Assembly (NCBI GenBank): GCA_019247755.1
Contig: JAFBAM010000246.1
Span: forward strand, 1-9,188
DNA: 9,188 nucleotides
From: Sphingomonas sp.
GTDB lineage: Bacteria; Pseudomonadota; Alphaproteobacteria; Sphingomonadales; Sphingomonadaceae
Reading direction: 5' to 3'
Positions 1 to 7,049 of this stretch are shown one piece after another. The notes under the pieces are model-generated. The model was given only the letters and a program-made list of their open reading frames with translations. It did not search any database and had not been told where the DNA came from. Position 1 is the first letter of the stretch. Each line of letters opens with the position of its first letter. A program made the position numbers and the translations under genes.

Positions 1-2834
1 AAGCTCTTCGTCTTGCACGCGAAACCCGGATCGTAGAGGTTCGTCGTGCAGTCGTTGGCCGTACCCGGACCATTCTGGTCTTCGGCGGTCATCTTGTAAC
101 CGCTGACGTAATTGACCGTCCCGGTAAGGGTCGCTCGGCCGAACTCAAAGCTATTCGACCAGTTTCCGCGCCACCGCGGCGTGCCCGCACCCGACGACAG
201 GATGTACGGGCCCTGGGTCCCGACATAGTGCTGCACGTCGCAGGCAGAGTCGCTGTTGTCCGAGCAAGCGCGGAAGTCGTACTTGTTGATCCGGGTCGCT
301 TCGAGGTTGCTCGACCAGCGCAGACCCGGCGCCAGGCGGAAGTCTGCCTGAGCGTTGAAGTCGAGACCGTTGGTCTTGAGCGTCGACGCATTGGCATACG
401 GACCGACGATGATCGAGACTGACCGGAGCCCACCCGGGAACAGCGGGTCGATCGGGTTCAGCAAGACGCTGTAGCCGGCCGGAAGCGCAGTACCCGCGTA
501 GTAAGCATCAAGCGCCGAGTTGGACAGCGGTCCACCGGTGATGATGTTGGTCTTCTTGATGTTGTAATAATCGACCGTGAAGCTGAGCTGCTTGATCGGC
601 TGAAGGATGATACCAGCCGTGAAGCTCTGCGACTTTTCAGGCCGCAGGTCCGGGTTCGCATTGTTCCGGAAGCCGAGTGCCTGGCCACTACGCGTGTAGG
701 GGCTGCCACCGGTGCAGCTGCCACCGCTGTACGTGCCGCCGTGCGACGTGCAGAGCGCCTGGAAGCTTCCCGGATTGTAGGTCGTGAAGCCCGTGATCTG
801 GCCCGAGGTTTCAGCGAACGACGGAGCCCGGAAGCCCTTCGACCAGGTTCCACGCAGCGCCAGCTGGCGGATCGGCGTGAACTTGAAGCCAGCCTTCGGC
901 GAGAAGTTGCTGAAGCCGGTCGAATAATGGTCGTACCGGCCCGACAGGTTCACTTCGAGCTGCTTCAGGATCGGCGCGTTCAGCTCGAAGAAGGCTGCTT
1001 CGACATCGCGCTCGCCCTTTGCACTGGCCTGATTGAACGCGATGAAGTCCGCCGTCGGATTACCGTTCGGATTGTCGAGCGATTCATGGCGGAAGTGCGC
1101 ACCGACACCAAGCTGCAACGCATGGCCGCTCGGCAGCGTGAACAGGTCCTTCGTGACCACACCCTGGATCGCATAGAGCGCCGACGTCGCGGTATAGTCA
1201 TTGTGCAGGATGACCGAGTCACGCACTGCCTGGCTGTTCAGGGTCGGATCGATCAGGTTGTACTGACCGGTCGCGATCGCCTGGGTGAAGCCGGAGAGGC
1301 TGACCACATCGCTGGTGAGCCGGAGGCGGCTCTGCGATGCGGTTGCGTCCACGTTGAAGTGGAACCCGTCCAGGAAATCGCCGCTGACACCGATCGCGCC
1401 GCGAAGGACCTCATTCCGGAAGCCTCCGTTGCGGTTGAAACCGTCGCGCTCGCCAAAGCGGTAATAGAGCTGAGCTGCGTTATTGAGCGGGTTGCCGGTC
1501 GCCGACGCGAACGGGTTGTACGGGTTCAACTGACGATCGGCCGCGGTGTCGCAATTGACGCCCGCAGAACAGATCCAGTTCGGCAGGACGAACGTGCTCG
1601 TCTGGATCGGGCTGGTGGTGCGCAGTGCTTGCGGGTTGCCGCCTGCCACCAGATTATTCCGGTACCAGCTGAGGTTCATGTAGGCTTCGATGTCGTCGCT
1701 GAGACGCACTGCGCCGTGAGCGACAATGCCGTAGCGCTCCGTCTTCGGCTGGATCTCGCCATAGTTGGCGACGAGATTTTCCGTGCAGCTCTCGCCGGCC
1801 GAACCATTGGTGATCGTTCCGCCAATCTGAGCGCACTGCGCCGGATTAAGCAGAACGAACCCGCTGCCCGGAATCGCCTGTAGCAGGTCATTGTTGAAGA
1901 GCTGCGTCGCGGGACGAACGATGGCAGCCGTCGGCGTGATGCCTGAGTCGTTCAGGTCGGCGTTGAGATTCTCGCCGCCCGTCAGGGACGTCAGGTCGTT
2001 CGTATTGAACGGGAAGCCGCGATCGCGAGCGTAGATCTTCTTGTTGAGCTCATATTCGGCGCCAACATAGAAGTTGAGGCCCCGGTTGGCGTAATCGCCC
2101 CAGCCCGCGAGAACGGAGCCGCGATACTGCGTACCGCCGCCATGCTGCGACGTGCCGCCCTCAAGCGTCGCGTCCAGACCGTTGAAGATCTTGCGCTGTA
2201 CCACGTTGACCACGCCGCCGATCGCGTCGGCGCCGTAGGTCGACGAAGCGCCGTCCTTGAGGACTTCCACGCGCTCAATCGAGACGCGCGGCATGGTGTT
2301 GAGGTCAACGAACGAACGCTGGCCGTCGTCCGACAGCGGATAGTTGGTGACGCGCTGGCCATCGACCAGCGTCAGCGTCGAGTTGACGGTGAGGCCGCGA
2401 AGCGACGGCGCAGAAGCGCCCGCGCCGAAGCCGGCCGCGAAGGCGTTCGGGATGGAGCCGCTGCTGTCGGCCGAAACCGAGCGGACGGCGTCCGACACGT
2501 TGGTGATGCCGCGGCGGGCAAGGCTCTCTGACGAGAGCACGGTGACCGGCGACGGAGTCTCGGTGTTGGTACGGCGGAAGATCGTACCGGTGATGACGAT
2601 CTCTTCGTTGCTCGAACCGGCGTTCGCGTTCTCGACAGGGACCGCGGCTGCATTGGTGCCGGCCTGCGGCGCGTTCGACGTCGCCTGGTCCTGCTTGGTC
2701 GGGTCGGTCGATTGAGTGGTCGCCCCCTGGTCCTGCGCAAAAGCAGGTGCCGCATAGAGTGCGGCAAAGGCGAGAGCAGTCAAGGCGCTCCCGGCCCGCA
2801 GCGCGGAACCCGCGCGAACAGTCGATTTAAACAT
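1..2834 (-). CDS. TonB-dependent outer-membrane receptor, C-terminus cut by window edge
   Basis: The minus-strand frame is open from the ATG at 2834 to the left edge (944 codons, no stop). Residues 1-33 form a signal peptide: basic start, hydrophobic Ala/Leu core and a likely cut after AFA, before QDQG. A low-complexity Gln/Thr/Ala/Asn linker follows, then a TonB box, EEIVITG (about 77-83). The plug domain (about 90-215) contains LVDGQRV and the typical run IERVEVLKDG followed by ASSTYGADAIGGVVN. The rest is beta barrel, including NPDLRPEKS and FTVDYYNIK, which are characteristic of the family. The protein should bind an unknown ligand outside the outer membrane and import it using TonB energy. 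The start is supported by AAAGGGA (2839-2845), about 4 nt before ATG. Relatives are usually about 950-1000 residues, so probably only the last strands are missing. It holds exactly ten cysteines in five close pairs. It lies downstream of the TPR/beta-hydroxylase gene on the same strand, 201 bp away. The ligand is unknown. Confidence 0.95.
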   Translation of the reverse strand, partial: MFKSTVRAGSALRAGSALTALAFAALYAAPAFAQDQGATTQSTDPTKQDQATSNAPQAGTNAAAVPVENANAGSSNEEIVITGTIFRRTNTETPSPVTVLSSESLARRGITNVSDAVRSVSADSSGSIPNAFAAGFGAGASAPSLRGLTVNSTLTLVDGQRVTNYPLSDDGQRSFVDLNTMPRVSIERVEVLKDGASSTYGADAIGGVVNVVQRKIFNGLDATLEGGTSQHGGGTQYRGSVLAGWGDYANRGLNFYVGAEYELNKKIYARDRGFPFNTNDLTSLTGGENLNADLNDSGITPTAAIVRPATQLFNNDLLQAIPGSGFVLLNPAQCAQIGGTITNGSAGESCTENLVANYGEIQPKTERYGIVAHGAVRLSDDIEAYMNLSWYRNNLVAGGNPQALRTTSPIQTSTFVLPNWICSAGVNCDTAADRQLNPYNPFASATGNPLNNAAQLYYRFGERDGFNRNGGFRNEVLRGAIGVSGDFLDGFHFNVDATASQSRLRLTSDVVSLSGFTQAIATGQYNLIDPTLNSQAVRDSVILHNDYTATSALYAIQGVVTKDLFTLPSGHALQLGVGAHFRHESLDNPNGNPTADFIAFNQASAKGERDVEAAFFELNAPILKQLEVNLSGRYDHYSTGFSNFSPKAGFKFTPIRQLALRGTWSKGFRAPSFAETSGQITGFTTYNPGSFQALCTSHGGTYSGGSCTGGSPYTRSGQALGFRNNANPDLRPEKSQSFTAGIILQPIKQLSFTVDYYNIKKTNIITGGPLSNSALDAYYAGTALPAGYSVLLNPIDPLFPGGLRSVSIIVGPYANASTLKTNGLDFNAQADFRLAPGLRWSSNLEATRINKYDFRACSDNSDSACDVQHYVGTQGPYILSSGAGTPRWRGNWSNSFEFGRATLTGTVNYVSGYKMTAEDQNGPGTANDCTTNLYDPGFACKTKS

Positions 2835-2952
2835 ATAATCCCTTTCTTCCGACCAGAGGCGGCCGGCGCCCAACGAATCCTGCGAGCCTGGCCCGCGACC
2901 GGCGACGCCTAGGCGTGGCTCCGATGCAGAGGCAACATTCGTGACGGGAACA

Positions 2953-2981
2953 GCCTTACTTTCGTTAATCGCCTGTGACAA
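2953..2981 (-). promoter_or_regulatory. Weak candidate promoter for the left TonB receptor
   Basis: The 201-bp gap between the hydroxylase stop and the receptor ATG holds no gene. On the minus strand it contains TTGTCA (2976-2981), five of six matches to a sigma-70 -35 box. A poor -10 candidate, TAAGGC (2953-2958), lies 17 bp further on. This would leave a leader of roughly 110 nt. The poor -10 match makes this only a suggestion. The length of the gap does favour the receptor having its own promoter rather than being tightly co-transcribed with the hydroxylase. Confidence 0.2.
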
Positions 2982-3035
2982 AAGCGCCACATTTCCATTA
3001 ACTTCCGAGTGAATTCGTTCTCATCCCGAACCGAT

Positions 3036-4292
3036 TCAGACGTTCCTTTGCTCGTCAGCAACGGTGAACATTCGGCAGATCATCTCGCGTTCGTGCTCGC
3101 TGAGGTGTGGGTTCCAGCAGTCCAGGATGAGAACGGCGCGATCCTGGTCGCTCTTGTTCCACGCCTCATGTTCGATCGTGTCGTCGAACGCGAATGCTTC
3201 GCCCTGGCGCCATTCGCGCGTTTCTCCGCCGACACGAAACGCACAGCCCTCCGGGACGATCAAAGGCAGGTGAATGATGGCGCGCGTGTTCGTGACGCCT
3301 GTATGCGGCGGGATGTGCTTGCCGGCCTGAAGGATCGAGAAGAACACTGTGGGCGTCCGCCCGGGGATGCCCGATAAAGGCAGTTTCTCAACGATCTTCG
3401 TGGTCAGCGGCGCACGCGCGCAGGCTTCCTCAACACGCGCCCCGTCTTTCCATAAATGCAATGCGCTCCACGCTGCATTGTTGTTAAGGCCGGTCCATTT
3501 GTTTTCCGGGGTGCCGGCGGGCATCGCGACATAGGGGCTCATGCCGCTGTCGTCCGACGCCATCAACGCTAGCGCTTCGGCTCGGATGACGCCGGTCTGC
3601 GCTTCCAGTTCTTCGAGCCACGGGAAGTGCTCCCGATCGAAGTATTCGTCGGCTGGGAGGAACGGGTAATGCATCCCGAAACACTCATTGGCGAATACCC
3701 GCCGTCGCCCCAGCATGACGTCGATCGCAGCGGAAAGCCGACGCCGGTCGCGTGGGGTCGCGCTTTCGAGATCGGCGCCGAGGCCCTTGGCAAGGGCGTC
3801 GGAGAGACTCTGCGTGCGGCGAGATAGGAACTCCCGCGCATGATCGAAAATTGCGCGAAGCTCGGGCGCGGCGCTCACATGTTCCTTCGCGATAAACGCG
3901 ACGCCCGCCCAGCGGGTTGTTGCATCGCCCATCTCGCCTCGGCGTTCATGTAGCTCCGCGAGCCTGATCAGCGCGTTGAGATTGCGTTGATCAGTCTCCA
4001 GCGCTGATTCCAGAGCTGCGCGCTCGCCCGTATCGTCTCCCTGAAGGCGGCGAGCCTTCGCGAGATTGAGCCACAGCGCGGCTGCAGCCGGGTCAGCAGC
4101 GGTGGCGGCCGCAAAATGCCGCTCGGCTGCAGCCGGGTCATTCCGGCCCAGCGCCTCCATCCCCAGGATATTGTGGGCAATTGGATGGTCGCCCCGAAGG
4201 CGAAGCGCCGCCTCGGCCTCGCGGATGACGTCGGTCCTGCGCCCTTCCTGCTGCGCCCGAACCGCGCGCGCCAAATGTTGCTCAGCAGTCAT
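3036..4292 (-). CDS. TPR protein with aspartyl/asparaginyl beta-hydroxylase domain
   Basis: This 418-residue protein has two parts. Residues 2-130 contain about four TPR-like helix pairs (for example AHNILGMEALGRNDPAAAERHF and LWLNLAKARRLQGD), a fold that binds peptides or proteins. Residues about 215-410 form an aspartyl/asparaginyl beta-hydroxylase domain. H330-T-G332 and H375 (in DDTIEHEAWN) match the two-histidine iron site of animal AspH, where glycine replaces the usual acidic ligand. R385 lies ten residues after the second His, as does the 2-oxoglutarate-binding Arg of AspH. The expected reaction is Fe(II)/2-oxoglutarate-dependent beta-hydroxylation, probably of an Asp or Asn side chain, in the cytoplasm because no signal peptide is seen. 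Start choice: ATG at 4292 begins just before the first TPR helix. An in-frame ATG at 4337 would add 15 residues of no clear fold; neither start has a good Shine-Dalgarno. The gene is divergent from the sulfotransferase-like gene and upstream of the left receptor. Substrate unknown; a LpxO-like lipid A role is possible but the TPRs argue for a protein target. Confidence 0.9.
   Translation of the reverse strand: MTAEQHLARAVRAQQEGRRTDVIREAEAALRLRGDHPIAHNILGMEALGRNDPAAAERHFAAATAADPAAAALWLNLAKARRLQGDDTGERAALESALETDQRNLNALIRLAELHERRGEMGDATTRWAGVAFIAKEHVSAAPELRAIFDHAREFLSRRTQSLSDALAKGLGADLESATPRDRRRLSAAIDVMLGRRRVFANECFGMHYPFLPADEYFDREHFPWLEELEAQTGVIRAEALALMASDDSGMSPYVAMPAGTPENKWTGLNNNAAWSALHLWKDGARVEEACARAPLTTKIVEKLPLSGIPGRTPTVFFSILQAGKHIPPHTGVTNTRAIIHLPLIVPEGCAFRVGGETREWRQGEAFAFDDTIEHEAWNKSDQDRAVLILDCWNPHLSEHEREMICRMFTVADEQRNV
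4079..4140. repeat. 17-bp direct repeat inside the TPR region
   Basis: The sequence cggctgcagccgggtca occurs at 4079-4095 and again at 4124-4140, a period of 45 bp. In the minus-strand gene it keeps frame and encodes the two DPAAA segments, 15 residues apart. It looks like a small internal duplication, or convergent Ala-rich coding, within the TPR helices. It is not a mobile element. Confidence 0.6.
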
Positions 4293-4376
4293 CCCCACCG
4301 TGTGAGATGACTGCCGTTTGCGCGCGGGGTCAAGCATGGCTTGCTAGCTCGGCCCGCTTTGCGCACAACATCAACA
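4293..4376. promoter_or_regulatory. Divergent intergenic region, likely back-to-back promoters
   Basis: These 84 bp separate the divergent starts of the beta-hydroxylase (minus) and the sulfotransferase-like gene (plus). Promoters for both sides should lie here or just inside the genes, but I see no convincing -35/-10 pair in either direction. A short perfect inverted repeat, CAAGC-atg-GCTTG (4331-4343), sits near the middle and could be an operator half-site pair. If the hydroxylase starts at 4337 instead, the gap shrinks to 39 bp and the dyad overlaps that start codon. Confidence 0.4.
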
Positions 4377-5402
4377 ATGGCGGCGACCTCACCAGCCCTG
4401 CCCGACCTGATCGACGAAGGGGCGTGGCTGGCGCACCGCTATGACGAGGTCGCGGACGCGGTGCAGTTCCGGCTGGTGCCGCGCCAAACGCAGCGGGACA
4501 TGACGTTCCTGACCGACTTCGAGATCGGCGATGCGCCGCTTGCGGTTTTCAGCCGGGCGGACTGCCTCGCCGAGGCGCGAAAGCGGAACTTACCCACCCC
4601 GCGTCTAATCTTCCATTCGGCTTATTGCTGCTCAACCCTGCTGGCGAGAGCGCTCGATATCCCCGGCGTATCGTTTGGCCTCAAGGAGCCGCAGATCCTG
4701 AACGACATCACCGGATTTCAGTCGCGGCGCGGAGACCCGCGCCAGGTCGCCGCCGCGATGGATGTCGCGCTGCTACTGCTCGCGCGACCGCTGGGGCGAG
4801 GCGAGACCAACGTCATCAAGCCCTCGAACCTGCTGAACCCTTTCATCCCGCTGGTGACGGCAATGCGGCCGGACGTCCGCGGCCTGTTGTTGCACGCCCC
4901 GCTCGAAGACTTCCTAGCCTCGGTTGCGCGCAAGGAAATCGAAGGCCGGAGCTGGGTACGCGAGTTGATGTGGAAGCTGATCCAGATGGGCCAGGCCGCG
5001 CGGTTCGGCTTCACCGACGAGGAAATCTACCGCCATACCGACTTGCAGGTCGCCGCGGTCGGCTGGCTTGCGCAGCACGCCCTGTTCGCGGACGCGGCGG
5101 ATAAGCACAAAGGCTTCCGGACGCTGGACAGCGGGACGTTGATGGCGCGGCCGGCCGAGTGCTTGAGGGCGCTTAAGGAGGTGTTCGCGCTCGATTTTGA
5201 TCCCGAGTTGGTGGCCGCCGGCCCCGCGTTCAGAACGCACAGCAAGGACCGCAGCGAATTCTCTGCCGAGGAACGCGAGAAAGAGCGCGAGCGCGGCAAG
5301 TCGCTGCACGCGCGAGAGGTCGGGATCGTCCTCGAGTGGAGTGAACAGCTGGCGAAGCACGCCGGCATTTCGATGACCCTGCCCTCACCATTGGTGAGTT
5401 AG
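4377..5402 (+). CDS. Sulfotransferase-like protein of unknown activity
   Basis: This 341-residue protein has no signal peptide or membrane segment. Residues 77-90 (LIFHSAYCCSTLLA) form a beta strand followed by an STLL helix start, in the position and style of the 5'-phosphosulfate loop of sulfotransferases (typically RSGSTLL). LKEP (102-105), NVIKPSN (145-151) and LLHAPLEDFLASVARK (171-186) resemble later conserved segments of the fold. True sulfotransferases transfer sulfate from PAPS to a hydroxyl or amine. Here the basic residue and glycine of the loop are replaced by Tyr and Cys, so catalysis or cofactor choice may differ. Residues 293-316 form a charged Glu/Arg/Lys helix. The ATG at 4377 is chosen over an in-frame TTG at 4341 because the extra residues look non-coding; no clear Shine-Dalgarno is present at either. 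The stop overlaps the ribosome binding site of the prolyl-hydroxylase gene, so the two are probably one operon. The fold assignment is by motif only. Confidence 0.75.
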   Translation: MAATSPALPDLIDEGAWLAHRYDEVADAVQFRLVPRQTQRDMTFLTDFEIGDAPLAVFSRADCLAEARKRNLPTPRLIFHSAYCCSTLLARALDIPGVSFGLKEPQILNDITGFQSRRGDPRQVAAAMDVALLLLARPLGRGETNVIKPSNLLNPFIPLVTAMRPDVRGLLLHAPLEDFLASVARKEIEGRSWVRELMWKLIQMGQAARFGFTDEEIYRHTDLQVAAVGWLAQHALFADAADKHKGFRTLDSGTLMARPAECLRALKEVFALDFDPELVAAGPAFRTHSKDRSEFSAEEREKERERGKSLHAREVGIVLEWSEQLAKHAGISMTLPSPLVS

Positions 5403-5406
5403 GAGG
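5401..5406 (+). promoter_or_regulatory. Perfect Shine-Dalgarno serving an ACG start
   Basis: AGGAGG overlaps the TAG stop (5400-5402) of the upstream gene. Four bases later, at 5411, comes ACG in the frame of the prolyl-hydroxylase. The next in-frame accepted start, TTG at 5441, is 34 nt away, too far for this site. A TTG at 5421 is in another frame and stops after four codons. The site therefore points to ACG 5411 as the start. Confidence 0.7.
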
Positions 5407-5410
5407 CAAC

Positions 5411-6361
5411 ACGGCGACCCTTGAGGACGCACTGAAGTTTTTGAATGACGGCCGCGCCGAGGAAGGTCTGCAGCGGCTGCGCGAGGTCGCATCAACGGGT
5501 AACCCGCAAGCTCTATTCATCCTCGGCGACCTGACCTGGAGCGGGAACATGGCCCCGCAGGACCCCGCGCGCGGGCGGCTCCTGTTCGAATATGCGGCAG
5601 CCGCCGGGCACACCCAGGCCAACATCCTTGTCACCAACCTGCTGGCGAATGGCGTTGCCGGGAGGCGCGATTGGCCGCTGGCCATGGAGCGCCTCGCTGT
5701 CGAAGGGCGCAAGCTTCCCGACCGGCAGCGGGCCTTGGAACTGGTGCTCGGGATGAACCTCAACGCGGTCGGCGATCCAAAGAGCGTCCCGAAGCCGCAA
5801 GACCTGTCGGAACAACCCTATGCCCGAATGTTCGAGCAGATCTTCACCGAGTCTGAATGCGATTATTTGATGTCAGTGGCCGAAGATCGCTTCGAGCCGT
5901 CGATGGTCTACAATAGGTCAGGCGAACTGGTCCGCGACACGATCCGGACTTCGGACGGTGCCGCCTTTCATTGGCTGATCGAAGATCCCGCGGTCCATGC
6001 AATTAACCGCCGGGTCGCGGTCGCGAGCGGGACCGCCTACGATCAGGGCGAGCCACTACAAGCGCTGCGCTACTCGCCCGGGCAGGAATATCGGCCCCAT
6101 TTCGACTTCGTCGACGGCGCGACAAACCAACGGCTCTGGACCGCGCTCATGTACCTGAACGATGAATATGAGGGCGGCCAGACTGCGTTCGTGCGAACCA
6201 GCCTGAAGGTTCGCGGGAAGCCTGGCGACATGCTCCTGTTTCGCAACGCTTTGAACGACGGAGCCCTCGACGAGTTCGGTGAACACGCCGGTATGCCGGT
6301 GACAGCGGGCACGAAATATCTCTCGACGCGCTGGATCCGCGAGCGGCGCTGGATTCCCTGA
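5411..6361 (+). CDS. Prolyl-4-hydroxylase-type Fe(II)/2-oxoglutarate oxygenase with N-terminal Sel1/TPR-like region
   Basis: Counted from ACG 5411 the protein has 316 residues. Residues about 3-105 are helical with Sel1-like character (NPQALFILGDLTWSG, then ARGRLLFEYAAAAGHTQA), a protein-binding fold. Residues about 135-312 are a prolyl-4-hydroxylase domain. H230 and D232 (RPHFDF) and H292 (EHAGMPV) are the iron ligands, and K302 (GTKY) is the expected 2-oxoglutarate-binding lysine. The run ALMYLNDEYEGGQTAF is typical of the family. The expected reaction is hydroxylation, possibly of proline in a peptide or protein, in the cytoplasm. Start: the frame has no ATG, GTG or TTG between the upstream stop at 5342 and TTG 5441. 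ACG 5411 sits 4 nt after AGGAGG and gives a sensible N-terminus (MATLEDALKF if ACG is read as Met). This is either a true ACG start or an ATG lost by mutation or sequencing error. If TTG 5441 is used, the protein is 306 residues with the same domains. It is linked to the sulfotransferase-like gene and converges on the next oxygenase with a 9-bp gap. Confidence 0.88.
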   Translation, partial: TATLEDALKFLNDGRAEEGLQRLREVASTGNPQALFILGDLTWSGNMAPQDPARGRLLFEYAAAAGHTQANILVTNLLANGVAGRRDWPLAMERLAVEGRKLPDRQRALELVLGMNLNAVGDPKSVPKPQDLSEQPYARMFEQIFTESECDYLMSVAEDRFEPSMVYNRSGELVRDTIRTSDGAAFHWLIEDPAVHAINRRVAVASGTAYDQGEPLQALRYSPGQEYRPHFDFVDGATNQRLWTALMYLNDEYEGGQTAFVRTSLKVRGKPGDMLLFRNALNDGALDEFGEHAGMPVTAGTKYLSTRWIRERRWIP

Positions 6362-6370
6362 TCGGTCTCG

Positions 6371-7018
6371 TCAGACGAAGCTAAACTCTACCGGTTGGAG
6401 GTTCGCGCGCTGGTCGAACGCGTGATCGGCGTAGGGGCCCCCGCGCTCGACGAAGTGCAGGAAGAGATGAGCCGACCATGCGTTGGAGTTCGGCGTCGTG
6501 CGGCCGTGACGATGGTGCACGCCCTGGTACAGCACCGCATCGCCGACCTGCATGGTAACCGACGAGTATGGTTCTAACCCGAAGTCCTCGGTCATCGGTG
6601 ATGCTCGAGGTGTTCGGGCCTTCTCGAGCTCAAGGTCCCAGGGTTGGCCGTCGCTGTAAGCGAGGGTCAACGAAACGCTGTGCTCACACGATGGTCTGTC
6701 CGAGTGGACCTTGCAGATGTCGCCTCGGCGATAGAAGCGGAAGTAATCGTAAGTCGGGAGCAGGTCCCTGCCGATGAGCCGGCTGATGGTCGGGGTCATC
6801 GCCCAGAGGAAAAAACTCATGGGCTTGTACGCGCGGCCGTTGAACTCGAACGCCGGCCGGGTGAGCACTGGATCATGGCGAACAGCGAGCGACAGCTCCA
6901 GGGGCGCCGGGCCAAGGTCGTCCTTGAGAGCCGCCATGAACGCGCGAGCGACCTCAGGAGCGATCAGCTCCCGGACGTGGAGATACCCAAGCTCCTCGTA
7001 GTTGCCGCTGGTATCCAT
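6371..7018 (-). CDS. Fe(II)/2-oxoglutarate-dependent oxygenase, substrate unknown
   Basis: This 215-residue protein is a single double-stranded beta-helix oxygenase domain without signal peptide. H105-S-D107 lies in YRRGDICKVHSDRPSCEHSV, the usual HxD iron motif with the DRP.CE continuation seen in a group of small bacterial oxygenases. The distal histidine is most likely H171 in YQGVHHRHGR, with R173 a candidate 2-oxoglutarate contact. The end, AHLFLHFV, matches the closing strand of that group. It differs clearly from both other oxygenases in the window. The ATG at 7018 begins a good N-terminus (MDTSGNYEELGYLHV). The frame continues upstream to a GTG at 7150, but that would translate the terminator stem and overlap the receptor gene. 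No Shine-Dalgarno precedes 7018; the bases there are the T-tract of a terminator. It follows the right receptor on the same strand. The substrate cannot be inferred. Confidence 0.88.
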   Translation of the reverse strand: MDTSGNYEELGYLHVRELIAPEVARAFMAALKDDLGPAPLELSLAVRHDPVLTRPAFEFNGRAYKPMSFFLWAMTPTISRLIGRDLLPTYDYFRFYRRGDICKVHSDRPSCEHSVSLTLAYSDGQPWDLELEKARTPRASPMTEDFGLEPYSSVTMQVGDAVLYQGVHHRHGRTTPNSNAWSAHLFLHFVERGGPYADHAFDQRANLQPVEFSFV

Positions 7019-7022
7019 AAGG

Positions 7023-7049
7023 AAAAAGGGCGGGTCCGAAGACCCGCCC
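7023..7049 (-). terminator. Intrinsic terminator of the right TonB receptor gene
   Basis: Read on the minus strand, GGGCGGGTC (7049-7041) pairs perfectly over 9 bp with GACCCGCCC (7036-7028) around a TTCG loop. Five T follow (7027-7023). The C-UUCG-G loop is one of the most stable RNA tetraloops. It lies 27 bp after the receptor stop codon, so it should end that transcript. In the plus direction the stem is not followed by a T-run. The T-tract ends only 4 nt before the ATG of the downstream oxygenase. Confidence 0.93.

Noticed and set aside
741..1883. Open frame of 380 codons on the plus strand, antisense to the left receptor
   Set aside because: It is the codon-for-codon mirror of the receptor frame, kept open because the receptor rarely uses Leu TTA/CTA or Ser TCA. 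The translation is Arg/Val/Glu-rich without any recognisable domain.
3010..3026. Possible Fur- or RirA-like site (TGA...TCA arrangement) upstream of the left receptor
   Set aside because: Only the outer bases are symmetric; the match to known iron-box consensuses is poor and the site is far from the receptor start.
4625..5104. Open frame of 159 codons on the plus strand inside the sulfotransferase-like gene
   Set aside because: An out-of-frame shadow typical of GC-rich DNA; Arg/Ala/Gly/Pro-rich with no motif, while the enclosing frame is clearly coding.
4914..5360. Open frame of 148 codons on the minus strand
   Set aside because: Fully antisense to the sulfotransferase-like gene, with no recognisable domain and no suitable start region.
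5421..5435. TTG start after the AGGAGG
   Set aside because: It is in another frame and meets a stop after four codons.
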